From assembly GCA_903915555.1 (NCBI GenBank), contig CAIWTL010000530.1, positions 1-17,156 on the forward strand: a stretch of DNA of 17,156 nt, in the 5' to 3' direction. Source of the DNA: an uncultured Micrococcales bacterium. GTDB taxonomy: Bacteria > Actinomycetota > Actinomycetes > S36-B12 > GCA-2699445. Within the stretch, counting starts at the first letter, position 1. The number at the start of each line of letters is the position of its first letter. Shown piece after piece: positions 6,353 through 12,805 of this stretch. Both the position numbers and the translations under genes were made by a program. The notes beneath the pieces are model-generated. The model did no database searches, had not been told where the DNA came from, and worked only from the letters and a program-made list of their open reading frames with translations.

Positions 6353-7603
6353 ATGACCGCCAATCCCAGTATTGACCTGAGCGGCTTCTTGGACGAGCAG
6401 CTGTCCCAGGCAAGCCCTGATCTGCTGCGGCAGATGATCAAGACCTTCGCCGAGGCGCTGATGGCCGCGGAGGCCGACGCGTTGTGCGGCGCGGGCTACA
6501 ACCAGCGCTCCGAGGAGCGGGTGAACCACCGCAACGGCTACCGCGATCGCCGGTGGGACACCCGCGCCGGCAGCATCGAGGTGGCCATCCCCAAACTCCG
6601 GCAGGGGTCGTACTTCCCCGACTGGCTGCTGGAGCGCAGGCGGCGTGCGGAGGCGGCGCTGGTCAGCGTGGTCGCCACGTCGTATCTGCTGGGAGTGTCG
6701 ACCCGGCGGGTGGAGAAGCTGGTGGCCGCGCTGGGCATCACGGGGCTGTCGAAGTCGCAGGTCTCGGCGATGGCCGCCGACCTCGACGCCCAGGTGGAGG
6801 CCTTCCGCACCCGGCCGCTGGACAACGGCCCCTACACCTTCGTCGCCGCCGACGCCTTGACGATGAAGGTCCGCGAGAGCGGCCGCGTGGTCAAGGTCGC
6901 CGCGCTGGTGGCGACCGGGGTCAACGCCGAGGGCTACCGCGAGATCCTGGGTCTGCGGCTGAACACCAGCGAGGACGGGGCGGGCTGGCTGGCGTTCTTC
7001 CGCGACCTGGCCGCCCGCGGCCTGTCCGGGGTCCGGCTGGTCACCTCCGACGCCCACCCCGGCCTGGTGGCCGCCGTGGGCGCCACCGTGACCGGCTCGT
7101 CGTGGCAGCGGTGCCGCACCCACTTCGCGGCGAACCTGATGGCGGTATGCCCCAAGGCGGCGTGGCCCGGCGTCAAAGCGCTGCTGCACTCGGTCTACGA
7201 CCAGCCCGACGCCGCCGCGGTGCACTCCCAGTTCGACCGCGTGGTCGCCCAGCTGGCCGACCAGCTGCCCGCCGTGGCCGACTACCTCGACGAGGCCCGC
7301 GCCGACATCCTCGCCTTCACGGCCTTCCCCAAAGCCGTGTGGCGCCAGATCTGGTCCAACAACCCCAACGAACGGCTCAACCGCGAGATCAGGCGCCGCA
7401 CCGACGTCGTCGGCATCTTCCCCAACCGGGAATCAGCCGTACGCCTCATCGGCGCCGTCCTCGCCGAACAGCACGACGAATGGGCCGAGATGCGCCGCTA
7501 CATCGGCCTGGAGGTCCTCGCCAAATCCCGCATGTCCATCGTCACCGACACCAGCCACGACACACCCGACAAGGAGGCCCCAACACCCGCGCTCAGCGCC
7601 TAA
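6353..7603 (+). CDS. IS256-family (Mutator-type DDE) transposase
   Basis: 416 residues, full length for the family. The DDE triad is visible: Asp167 in AADALTMKVRE, Asp233 in VTSDAHPGL and the Glu of NNPNERLNREIRRRTDVVGIFPN (Glu340 most likely). The CRTHFAANL segment at 254-262 also belongs to the family. The N-terminal 80 residues carry the DALCGAGYNQRSEERVNHRNGYR DNA-binding region. Start ATG at 6353 has GAGAGG upstream with suitable spacing. No frameshift or stop interrupts it, so the enzyme should be active and the element mobile by replicative/circle-forming transposition as known for IS256. Confidence 0.96.
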   Translation: MTANPSIDLSGFLDEQLSQASPDLLRQMIKTFAEALMAAEADALCGAGYNQRSEERVNHRNGYRDRRWDTRAGSIEVAIPKLRQGSYFPDWLLERRRRAEAALVSVVATSYLLGVSTRRVEKLVAALGITGLSKSQVSAMAADLDAQVEAFRTRPLDNGPYTFVAADALTMKVRESGRVVKVAALVATGVNAEGYREILGLRLNTSEDGAGWLAFFRDLAARGLSGVRLVTSDAHPGLVAAVGATVTGSSWQRCRTHFAANLMAVCPKAAWPGVKALLHSVYDQPDAAAVHSQFDRVVAQLADQLPAVADYLDEARADILAFTAFPKAVWRQIWSNNPNERLNREIRRRTDVVGIFPNRESAVRLIGAVLAEQHDEWAEMRRYIGLEVLAKSRMSIVTDTSHDTPDKEAPTPALSA

Positions 7604-7635
7604 CATCCAACCCACCGAGGGTCACGAACACGGCG

Positions 7636-7663
7636 CTCGTACACCACCTCTGAGGACTTGACC
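7636..7663 (-). repeat. IS256-family terminal inverted repeat, right end
   Basis: Reverse complement begins GGTCAAGTCC and ends GTGTACGAG; pairs with 6231-6258. Directly followed by the right target duplication. Confidence 0.85.
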
Positions 7664-7671
7664 TGCTCGGG
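7664..7671. repeat. Target-site duplication, right copy
   Basis: TGCTCGGG, identical to 6223-6230, directly after the right IS end. Confidence 0.92.
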
Positions 7672-7697
7672 TCCGCAGTCGAATGGGTCGAGGACAT
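7664..7697 (-). pseudogene. 5' fragment of the IS-interrupted MFS transporter gene
   Basis: On the - strand an ATG at 7697 is preceded by AGGTGG. It reads MSSTHSTADP before reaching the target duplication, and joins in frame to the remainder at 6222 after removal of the IS, giving a 23-residue hydrophilic N-terminus ending AVKRPTLAL ahead of the first membrane helix. The fragment is too short to encode anything alone. Right part of the duplication is 7664-7671. Confidence 0.8.
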
Positions 7698-7805
7698 ACC
7701 TGGGGCCACCTCTCCATGTGGAGTCGTCTCAACATAGCGGCTAGGGTGCGCGCGTGGCTGATGCCACGGCAGGCTTATGTCGTCTCTCCTCCCGAAGGGT
7801 CCCTC
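7698..7805. promoter_or_regulatory. Divergent promoter region between MFS start and the Ntn amidase
   Basis: This 108-bp spacer separates the original MFS start (7697, -) from the amidase start (7806, +). A TAGGGT at 7742-7747 fits the TAnnnT -10 pattern for the + direction. Near the MFS start, the AGGTGG ribosome binding site lies on -. No clear -35 or operator palindrome was found. Confidence 0.4.
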
Positions 7806-8807
7806 ATGTGCACGAACTTCAAATACCCGACTGCCAAGGACGGGACGACATGCGTGGGGCGGACCATGGAGTTCCCCAACGAGATCCCGTGGCAGATCGG
7901 AGTCGCCGCCAGTGACATGAAGGGTCAGTGCACCCTCGTCCCGAACGGCAAGACCTGGCAGGCGAAGTACGGTGTTGTCGGCATGTCAGCGTTCAACAAC
8001 CCGCAGTGGTACGCCGATGGCGTGAACACCGCGGGGCTGTCCGCACACATCCTCTACATGCCTGACCACGCGACGTACTACGACCCGAAGGGGGACGGCA
8101 CCGACATCGGGATCCTCGACCTCATCGCCTTCACTCTCGGAACGTGCGCATCGGTGGAGGAGGCCAAGGCCGCCGTCATGACGGTGAACGTGGTCAACGT
8201 CAATCCCAAGGAGATCCCGATCCCCCTGCCGACCCACCTGATCCTCCACGACAAGGACTCGTGTGCCGTGCTGGAGTTCCACCCGGAGGGCCCGAAGGTG
8301 TCGGACAACCCCGTGCAGGTGGCCACGAACTCCCCTTACTTGGAGTGGCACCTCACGAACATCTGCAACTACCTCAGTTTCAGTCCGGAGAACCCCGCGC
8401 CCATCACCATCGGGGGCACGAAGTTCGCGGCCTTCGCGCAGGGCCAGGGTTTCCGTGGGCTCCCCGGCGACAGCACGTCCCCGTCCCGCTTCATCAGGGT
8501 TCTGACCGACGTCAGGTTCGCGCCGCAGCCGGCTGCTCAGAAGGACGCGGAACTGCAGACGATCCGTGTGCTGCACGGCTACGACATCTCGACAGGCACC
8601 ATCGAGGAGGCGTCACCCACCGGGAGCGGGGACATCCCGGAACTGACGATGTGGTCCACCGTCTCCAACCTCACCGGCGGTCGCTACATGTACAACACCT
8701 ATGCCGATCCGCAGTGGTATGCGATCGACCTCGGGACCACCGACTTCACGAACTCCCGCTCAGTCGCCTTCGCAGGCTCGGGCGGTCCGATGCCCCTCAC
8801 CGTCTGA
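7806..8807 (+). CDS. Linear amide C-N hydrolase, choloylglycine hydrolase / penicillin V acylase family (Ntn hydrolase)
   Basis: 333 residues. The start is fixed by mechanism: after Met1 removal, Cys2 (MCTNF) becomes the N-terminal nucleophile, as in bile salt hydrolases and penicillin V acylases. The other family positions are in place: Arg19, Asn74 (DGVNTAGL), Asn175 (TNSPYLEW) and Arg228 (SPSRF), the last two at the canonical numbers. Residue 22 is Glu (GRTMEF) where classical bile salt hydrolases have Asp21. A GAAGG site precedes the ATG at 7806; the longer open frame from 7683 would bury the nucleophile and is rejected. No signal peptide, so cytoplasmic. Substrate is unknown: conjugated bile acids, penicillin V, N-acyl homoserine lactones and other N-acyl amides are all known for the family. 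It is followed by an amidohydrolase and faces an MFS gene, suggesting uptake or export plus breakdown of an amide. Confidence 0.92.
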   Translation: MCTNFKYPTAKDGTTCVGRTMEFPNEIPWQIGVAASDMKGQCTLVPNGKTWQAKYGVVGMSAFNNPQWYADGVNTAGLSAHILYMPDHATYYDPKGDGTDIGILDLIAFTLGTCASVEEAKAAVMTVNVVNVNPKEIPIPLPTHLILHDKDSCAVLEFHPEGPKVSDNPVQVATNSPYLEWHLTNICNYLSFSPENPAPITIGGTKFAAFAQGQGFRGLPGDSTSPSRFIRVLTDVRFAPQPAAQKDAELQTIRVLHGYDISTGTIEEASPTGSGDIPELTMWSTVSNLTGGRYMYNTYADPQWYAIDLGTTDFTNSRSVAFAGSGGPMPLTV

Positions 8808-8848
8808 CGCCGCACCGACGCGCCGACCGATTCGATCAGGAGTCGCCC

Positions 8849-10573
8849 ATGGCCACCACGATCCTCAAAGCCGACAGCATCATCACGATGGATGAGTCGA
8901 ACCCGCGGGCCGAGGCCATTGCCTTCGACGACTCGTCCGGAAAGATCCTTGCGGTCGGTAGCGTCGCCGACTGTCAGGCCGCGGCACCGGGGACCGAGGT
9001 GACCGACCTGGGGTCCACCGTGCTCATGCCCGGTTTCATCGAGGCGCACAGCCACCCCATGCTCGGCGGCATGATCACTCAGAAGCCGTGCCACTGGATC
9101 GCCCCCTATATGGGGTATCCGCACTTCAGCGATGTCGAGGCGCTGTGGACCAAGGTCAACGCCGCACTGCCGCCCGATCAGCCCGTCGTCTTCCAGGGTC
9201 TCGACCGCCTGCTCCAGCAGGCGGAGATGCCCACCAACACCGACCTCGACAAATTCTTCCCCACCCGGCGGGCGGTCGTGCTCGACAACTCCGGGCATGT
9301 CGCCTATTTCAACTCGGCTGTCATCGCGTTCAACAAGTGGGCCGACGGCAAACCGCCGGCCAACCCGCCCGGCGCGCACTTCGGTCGCAATCCCGACGGT
9401 ACCTCGAACGGTATCGCTTACGAGACAGCTGCCCAGCTCGAGGCCGTGCTACCCACGGTCAGAGACGCCGTTCCGCATCCCTTGGAGTCCGCTGCGCAGT
9501 GGTTGCAGTACATGGCGGGTTTCGGCATCACAGCGACGTCGGAGATGACGTACTCGACGAACATGCTCAAGGGGTACGAGGCGCTCACCACCCGCCCGGA
9601 CTCTCCGGTGCGCATATCGCTGTACCACATGGCGATCGACCCCGACGCCGGCGTGAAGGTGGACTCGCCCGATCCTGCGATGCTGCGCAAGCAGGGTGTG
9701 AAACTGTGGGCCGACGGTTCCCCGTGGGTGGGATCGATCGCGTCGTCGTTCGCCTATCTCGACACCCCCGCAGTCCAGAAGGCGCAGATCCCGCTCGGGC
9801 CGGGTGGGGACAAGATGATGAATTACACGCGCGTCGAACTGGATGCCCTCCTGGCGAAGTATGCGCCGCAGGGCTGGCAGATGTCGTTCCACGTCAACGG
9901 TGACGTCGGTCTCGACATCGTGCTCGACGCCTACGAGGAGGCTCTCGTCAACAACAACCTCATGGGAACCGACCATCGGTGGCGCGTCGAGCACTGCGGT
10001 GGCTGTCGGGGTGACCAGTTCCAGCGGGCCGTTGACATGGGCGTGACGATCTCGTTGGGGCCGTTCCAGTACATCTACTGGGGTGACCTCCTGGACGGCA
10101 CGATGTTCCCCCCCGAACTGGGTTCGCAATGGATGCGATGGGGGGATGCGGTACGTACCGGTGCGCACCTGTCGTTCCACAATGACGGCCCGGTGAGTCC
10201 TCCCATCCCGCTGCTGAACATCCAGACGGCCATCACCCGCACCACGGACACCGGCCAGGTGCACGGTGCCAATCAGATCATCAGCATCGACGAGGCCCTG
10301 AAGGCCGAGACGGTGGGTGCGGCCTACATGCTGCACCGCGAGGACGAGATCGGGTCGCTCGCTCCGGGGATGTACGCCGACCTCGTCGAACTGTCCATGG
10401 ACCCCTACCTGGCCGAGCCGACGAAACTGGCCACGCAGGTCAAGGTCCAGGGGACGTGGTCGTCGGGCCGCAAGATCGATCTGGATTCCTACATGGCGCA
10501 GATCAAAGAGATCGAGGCCGCCAACACGCATCCGGTCGATCACGGCACCGTCATGGGATCGCACAAGTGCTGA
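8849..10573 (+). CDS. YtcJ-like metal-dependent amidohydrolase (Amidohydro_3)
   Basis: 574 residues. A short beta-sandwich segment at the N-terminus (ILKADSIITMDESNPRAEAIAF) leads to the metal-binding HSH (His67, His69 in PGFIEAHSHPM), a TIM-barrel body, FHVNGD (where many relatives have H-x-x-GD), RVEHCGG and HNDGPVSPP (the C-terminal metal Asp), then the family's ending EIGSLAPGMYADLVELSMDP. The family hydrolyses amides and formamides with one or two divalent metals. The ATG at 8849 has CAGGAG 5-6 bases upstream; the frame is open far upstream but only as an out-of-frame shadow of the amidase gene. It starts 41 bases after the amidase stop, so the two are probably one transcript. No signal peptide. 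Substrate cannot be told from sequence. Confidence 0.92.
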   Translation: MATTILKADSIITMDESNPRAEAIAFDDSSGKILAVGSVADCQAAAPGTEVTDLGSTVLMPGFIEAHSHPMLGGMITQKPCHWIAPYMGYPHFSDVEALWTKVNAALPPDQPVVFQGLDRLLQQAEMPTNTDLDKFFPTRRAVVLDNSGHVAYFNSAVIAFNKWADGKPPANPPGAHFGRNPDGTSNGIAYETAAQLEAVLPTVRDAVPHPLESAAQWLQYMAGFGITATSEMTYSTNMLKGYEALTTRPDSPVRISLYHMAIDPDAGVKVDSPDPAMLRKQGVKLWADGSPWVGSIASSFAYLDTPAVQKAQIPLGPGGDKMMNYTRVELDALLAKYAPQGWQMSFHVNGDVGLDIVLDAYEEALVNNNLMGTDHRWRVEHCGGCRGDQFQRAVDMGVTISLGPFQYIYWGDLLDGTMFPPELGSQWMRWGDAVRTGAHLSFHNDGPVSPPIPLLNIQTAITRTTDTGQVHGANQIISIDEALKAETVGAAYMLHREDEIGSLAPGMYADLVELSMDPYLAEPTKLATQVKVQGTWSSGRKIDLDSYMAQIKEIEAANTHPVDHGTVMGSHKC

Positions 10574-10626
10574 CGTCGGTTGCCGTGTGAGCGACGCGGT
10601 GGCCATCCGAGGGGGCAAAGCCCGGG

Positions 10627-11091
10627 TCAGGAATTCTGATGGCTGAGGTCTCCGGCGGAACTGCTGTCCACGGGATTCCCCGCCTCGCGGCCGGACTGTG
10701 CCGCATTCTTCATGACGGTCGCGCCTGAGACCATCGCCCGCCGCCACGGTACGACGCCGTCGATCTCGATCTCGAGACTGAAACTGAGGAACGTCCGGAT
10801 CAGCACGATCAGGGCCAAGGTGATCACGTTGTCCAGCGTCGGTTCCACTGCCACCGTTCGGATGAGGTCCCCGGCGACCAGGATCTCCAGGCCGAGCAGG
10901 ATCGCACCCCCGAAGGACTGCCGCATCGTTCGGTAGGCGACAGCCCCTTTGCGGCTGCGGCGATAGGCGGCGGCGGACAGGGCGGCCGACCAGAGCAGTC
11001 CCAGCAGGATCACGCCGGCAGCGATGACCTCGAAGATCTGAGCGACGAGCAGCATCGCCTCGGTGTAAGTACCCGCCTCGACCTGCGACAT
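10627..11091 (-). CDS. DUF1622 family membrane protein
   Basis: 154 residues with three predicted membrane helices, about 13-42, 60-82 and 86-105. The middle helix carries LLGLEILVAGDLIRT and the third LIVLIRTFLSFSLEIEI, the two conserved stretches of DUF1622. The C-terminal 40 residues are hydrophilic and variable. Function of the family is not known. The ATG at 11091 lacks a good ribosome binding site; a CATACT hexamer about 8 bases upstream on - could serve as a -10 for a leaderless transcript. It converges with the amidohydrolase across a 53-base spacer that holds no clear terminator (only GGGC-AAA-GCCC). Confidence 0.83.
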   Translation of the reverse strand: MSQVEAGTYTEAMLLVAQIFEVIAAGVILLGLLWSAALSAAAYRRSRKGAVAYRTMRQSFGGAILLGLEILVAGDLIRTVAVEPTLDNVITLALIVLIRTFLSFSLEIEIDGVVPWRRAMVSGATVMKNAAQSGREAGNPVDSSSAGDLSHQNS

Positions 11092-11227
11092 CGTCCAAGT
11101 ATGACGGGCTCGTCATCGAGCGGCCGACGAATCGGTGCGAGTGCCCAGAGCCTCACCGGAGAGTCCTGGCCGGCGCCCAATCTCACCCGGCGACCGACCC
11201 CACTACAGATTTCTCTGGACCCGGTGT

Positions 11228-11254
11228 TTATATAGGACGGCGTCCGGTTATATA
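11228..11254 (+). promoter_or_regulatory. Twin TTATATA boxes around a short palindrome upstream of the first secreted protein gene
   Basis: TTATATA occurs at 11228-11234 and again at 11248-11254, exactly 20 bp apart, with the odd palindrome GGACGGCGTCC (11235-11245) between. Such A/T stretches are rare in this GC-rich window. The gene starts at 11314 with AAGGAG at 11300-11305, leaving a 5' leader of about 50 bases. One box is likely a -10; the symmetric layout suggests an operator as well. No regulator family can be assigned. Confidence 0.4.
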
Positions 11255-11313
11255 CCTCCTGTCGGGCACAAGCCCACTGGCAACAGCACTTGCGAGTACA
11301 AGGAGACAGCACC

Positions 11314-11823
11314 ATGAAGAAGGTCATCAACATCGTTGCGGCGGCGGGCATCGCCGCTGCCGGAATCGTCGGCGTCGGCGGAACCGCGTTGGCCGCCACG
11401 GACCACACCTCGGCCACGACGGCCGACCAGCAGGTCGGAGTCGTCCAGGGGCGGGTAGCGCTCACGGTCCACAACGACACCAACCAAACCATTCACGTGC
11501 AGATGAACGGAAAGTCCATCAGCGGCAATGTGGAGAAGGACCTGGCTCCGGGCGAGAGCCTGCGGGCGGCCGGCCACACGCTCGCATCGAGCAAGGACAT
11601 TGACGGTGTCATCACCTACAGCAACGGCGACCGGGTGCCCTTCTGGGGCTACAACCCCGACATCGGCTGGCCCAGCGTCGGCTTCGGTGACGGCTCCAAC
11701 TGGAAGCGGTTCAGTGTCGGAGAGACCCAGCAGTTCTCCGAAGGCGGTCACAACTTCTCCGTGCACCGCAACGGGGACCTGGACATCGGTGGAGGTAAGG
11801 ACTTCCAGATCTCGGTGAGGTGA
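11314..11823 (+). CDS. Small secreted protein of unknown function (first of a pair)
   Basis: 169 residues. Residues 1-28 are a Sec signal peptide: MKK, a hydrophobic Ala/Gly/Val core, and ALA before the likely cut at 27-28. The mature part (about 141 residues) has no cysteine, is rich in Gly, Asn, Ser and aromatic residues, and has alternating beta-strand patterns such as ALTVHNDTNQTIHVQMN, VPFWGYNPDIGWPSVGFG and NFSVHRNGDLDI. It is probably an all-beta exported protein. Start ATG at 11314 has AGGAG at 11301-11305. It is followed by a strong terminator and then by a second secreted protein that shares the VxNxTxxxLxVHI...LxPGE pattern, so the two may be distant paralogues. I do not recognise the family. 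Confidence 0.78.
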   Translation: MKKVINIVAAAGIAAAGIVGVGGTALAATDHTSATTADQQVGVVQGRVALTVHNDTNQTIHVQMNGKSISGNVEKDLAPGESLRAAGHTLASSKDIDGVITYSNGDRVPFWGYNPDIGWPSVGFGDGSNWKRFSVGETQQFSEGGHNFSVHRNGDLDIGGGKDFQISVR

Positions 11824-11830
11824 CGCAGTT

Positions 11831-11868
11831 GACGACAGGGTGCCGGAACCTTCCGGCACCCTGTCGTC
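11831..11868 (+). terminator. Rho-independent-type terminator hairpin
   Basis: Perfect 18-bp arms (11831-11848 and 11851-11868, beginning GACGACAGGGTGCCGG) around a CC centre, followed by GTTTCC. It lies 8 bases after the stop of the first secreted protein gene. The U-tract is short, as often in actinobacteria. It separates the two secreted protein genes into different transcripts. Confidence 0.85.
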
Positions 11869-11899
11869 GTTTCCGTGATCTCGGCGGCGGGCACCGTCA

Positions 11900-11923
11900 G
11901 TGCACATAACAAACGTTATGCAC
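11900..11923 (+). promoter_or_regulatory. AT-rich dyad upstream of the second secreted protein gene
   Basis: CATAAC (11905-11910) and GTTATG (11915-11920) pair around AAAC, and GTGCA (11900) and TGCAC (11919) form a nearly concentric outer pair. It is 20-40 bases before the ATG at 11943, where a promoter or operator is expected; AAGGAG follows at 11931-11936. Role is inferred from position. Confidence 0.4.
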
Positions 11924-11942
11924 AACTGACAAGGAGAACGAC

Positions 11943-12560
11943 ATGAACACCACGACCGCGACCTACCGCCGACCGGGCAGGATTGCAGCCCTGTCACTGG
12001 CCGCCGTTGTCGGACTGGGTCTCGTTGCCCCGACGGTCGCCACCGCGGCTCCCGCGCCGGTGGCCACGGTGGTCGCCCCGAAGCCCCGCCCGGCGGCAGA
12101 GCAGCAGAACGCCAGCACCCGGGTCAAGGAGATCGTGCAGGCCACCGACAACCACGACGGGGTCAAGGGCTGGGTGTACAACAAGACCTCACGCTCCCTC
12201 ACGGTCCACATCTCCTCCGAGTACGTCACCGACTCGGAGACCTTCGAACTCCAGCCCGGTGAGGACTTCACCTACGCCTGCGGAGAATCCCTCGATCTGC
12301 AGTTCCAGCAGTTCGGTGGCGGCAATGCCTGTGTGACCGCCGAGGACCCCTCGGTCGGGACGTTCAAGGTGTGGGACTGGCCCAATCTGAAGTACCGCAC
12401 CATGTCGGAGAACTCGTTCTTCGAGTACGACGACACGAGCGGTCTCAGTCATGTGGAGCTCAAGCGGAAGCCGGACGGAAACCGGGGCATCCAGGGGGAG
12501 AACAGCAAGTACACGACCGACTGGGCCAACATGGACGTCGTGGTCACCGACGCCAAGTGA
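11943..12560 (+). CDS. Secreted protein of unknown function (second of a pair)
   Basis: 205 residues. The N-terminus is a Sec-type signal peptide: RRPGR, a hydrophobic core at 14-30, and VATAA with a likely cut near 35-36, followed by a Pro/Ala-rich linker to about residue 52. The mature domain has exactly two cysteines (Cys113 and Cys130), a probable disulfide, and beta-strand patterns (GWVYNKTSRSLTVHIS, FELQPGEDFTYACG, GTFKVWDWPNLKY). It shares a weak pattern with the preceding secreted protein (N-K/D-T, VHI, PGE, a Trp/Pro-rich strand near the middle). AAGGAG stands 6 bases before the ATG. It has its own upstream AT-rich dyad, and no terminator is seen before the tRNA on the opposite strand. 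Family not recognised. Confidence 0.8.
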   Translation: MNTTTATYRRPGRIAALSLAAVVGLGLVAPTVATAAPAPVATVVAPKPRPAAEQQNASTRVKEIVQATDNHDGVKGWVYNKTSRSLTVHISSEYVTDSETFELQPGEDFTYACGESLDLQFQQFGGGNACVTAEDPSVGTFKVWDWPNLKYRTMSENSFFEYDDTSGLSHVELKRKPDGNRGIQGENSKYTTDWANMDVVVTDAK

Positions 12561-12588
12561 CGCAAGACGCCCGTCGCCGTCCACATCG

Positions 12589-12673
12589 TGGTGCGGGTGG
12601 AGAGACTTGAACTCTCACGTCCGAGGACACAGGAACCTAAATCCTGCGCGTCTGCCAGTTCCGCCACACCCGC
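12589..12673 (-). tRNA. tRNA-Leu (anticodon UAG)
   Basis: On - the gene reads from GCGGGTG at 12673 to CACCCGC, discriminator A and an encoded CCA at 12589-12591. The anticodon stem CAGGA/TCCTG holds the loop TTTAGGT, giving anticodon TAG; the TTC-AAG-TC T-loop and the long variable arm of class II tRNAs (with CTCGGACG) are present. Length 85 with CCA. It reads CUA and, with U34, other CUN codons. A possible -10 (CACAAT, 12682-12687 on -) is just upstream. Confidence 0.95.
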
Positions 12674-12705
12674 CCGTCGTCATTGTGCCAGTGGCGACCG
12701 GAGCC

Positions 12706-12739
12706 GTGGGAAGCGACTGAACCAACAGTCGCTTCCCAC
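12706..12739. repeat. Perfect 14-bp-arm inverted repeat (first half of repeat copy 3)
   Basis: GTGGGAAGCGACTG (12706-12719) and its exact complement (12726-12739) around AACCAA. On - it stands upstream of tRNA-Leu; on - relative to bcp it is downstream of the stop at 12806, so it could act as that gene's terminator. It is also the CGACTG-N6-CAGTCG half of the bipartite repeat. Confidence 0.85.
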
Positions 12740-12766
12740 CGAAGCGGTCGCATGCGACTGTTTCGG
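12714..12766 (+). repeat. Bipartite palindromic repeat, copy 3
   Basis: CGACTG, 6 nt, CAGTCG, 16 nt, TCGCATGCGA (12748-12757), CTGTTTCGG. The second half is an imperfect palindrome (CCGAA at 12739, TTCGG at 12762-12766). Spacing equals that of the copies at 3312-3364 and 4510-4562. It lies between bcp and tRNA-Leu, without an adjacent nuclease-like gene, so the element also occurs alone. Confidence 0.75.
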
Positions 12767-12805
12767 CAACCATGGGGTTGGGGCTCAGACGTCGAAGGGG
12801 AGGGC

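Larger units (their letters stand above)
6231..7663 (+). mobile_element. IS256-family insertion sequence, complete (1433 bp)
   Basis: Boundaries are set by three agreeing signals: 28-bp imperfect terminal inverted repeats (6231-6258 and 7636-7663, 20 of 28 positions matching, with GTGGTGTA shared), the flanking 8-bp duplication TGCTCGGG, and a single full-length transposase frame. A perfect 12-bp subterminal inverted repeat (CGTGACCCTCGG at 6302-6313, its complement at 7615-7626) lies just inside, and the left one overlaps a small hairpin (GGTCAC-CGC-GTGACC, 6294-6308). Intact ends, intact duplication and an undamaged transposase suggest a recent insertion. It interrupts the MFS gene, with the transposase antiparallel to it. 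Confidence 0.93.

Noticed and set aside
8144..8848. 235-codon upstream extension of the amidohydrolase frame
   Set aside because: It is an out-of-frame reading of the amidase gene; a good ribosome binding site and family homology begin at 8849.
12589..12673. tRNA-Leu as an integration site for the secreted-protein region
   Set aside because: No second copy of the tRNA 3' end and no integrase gene were found in the window.
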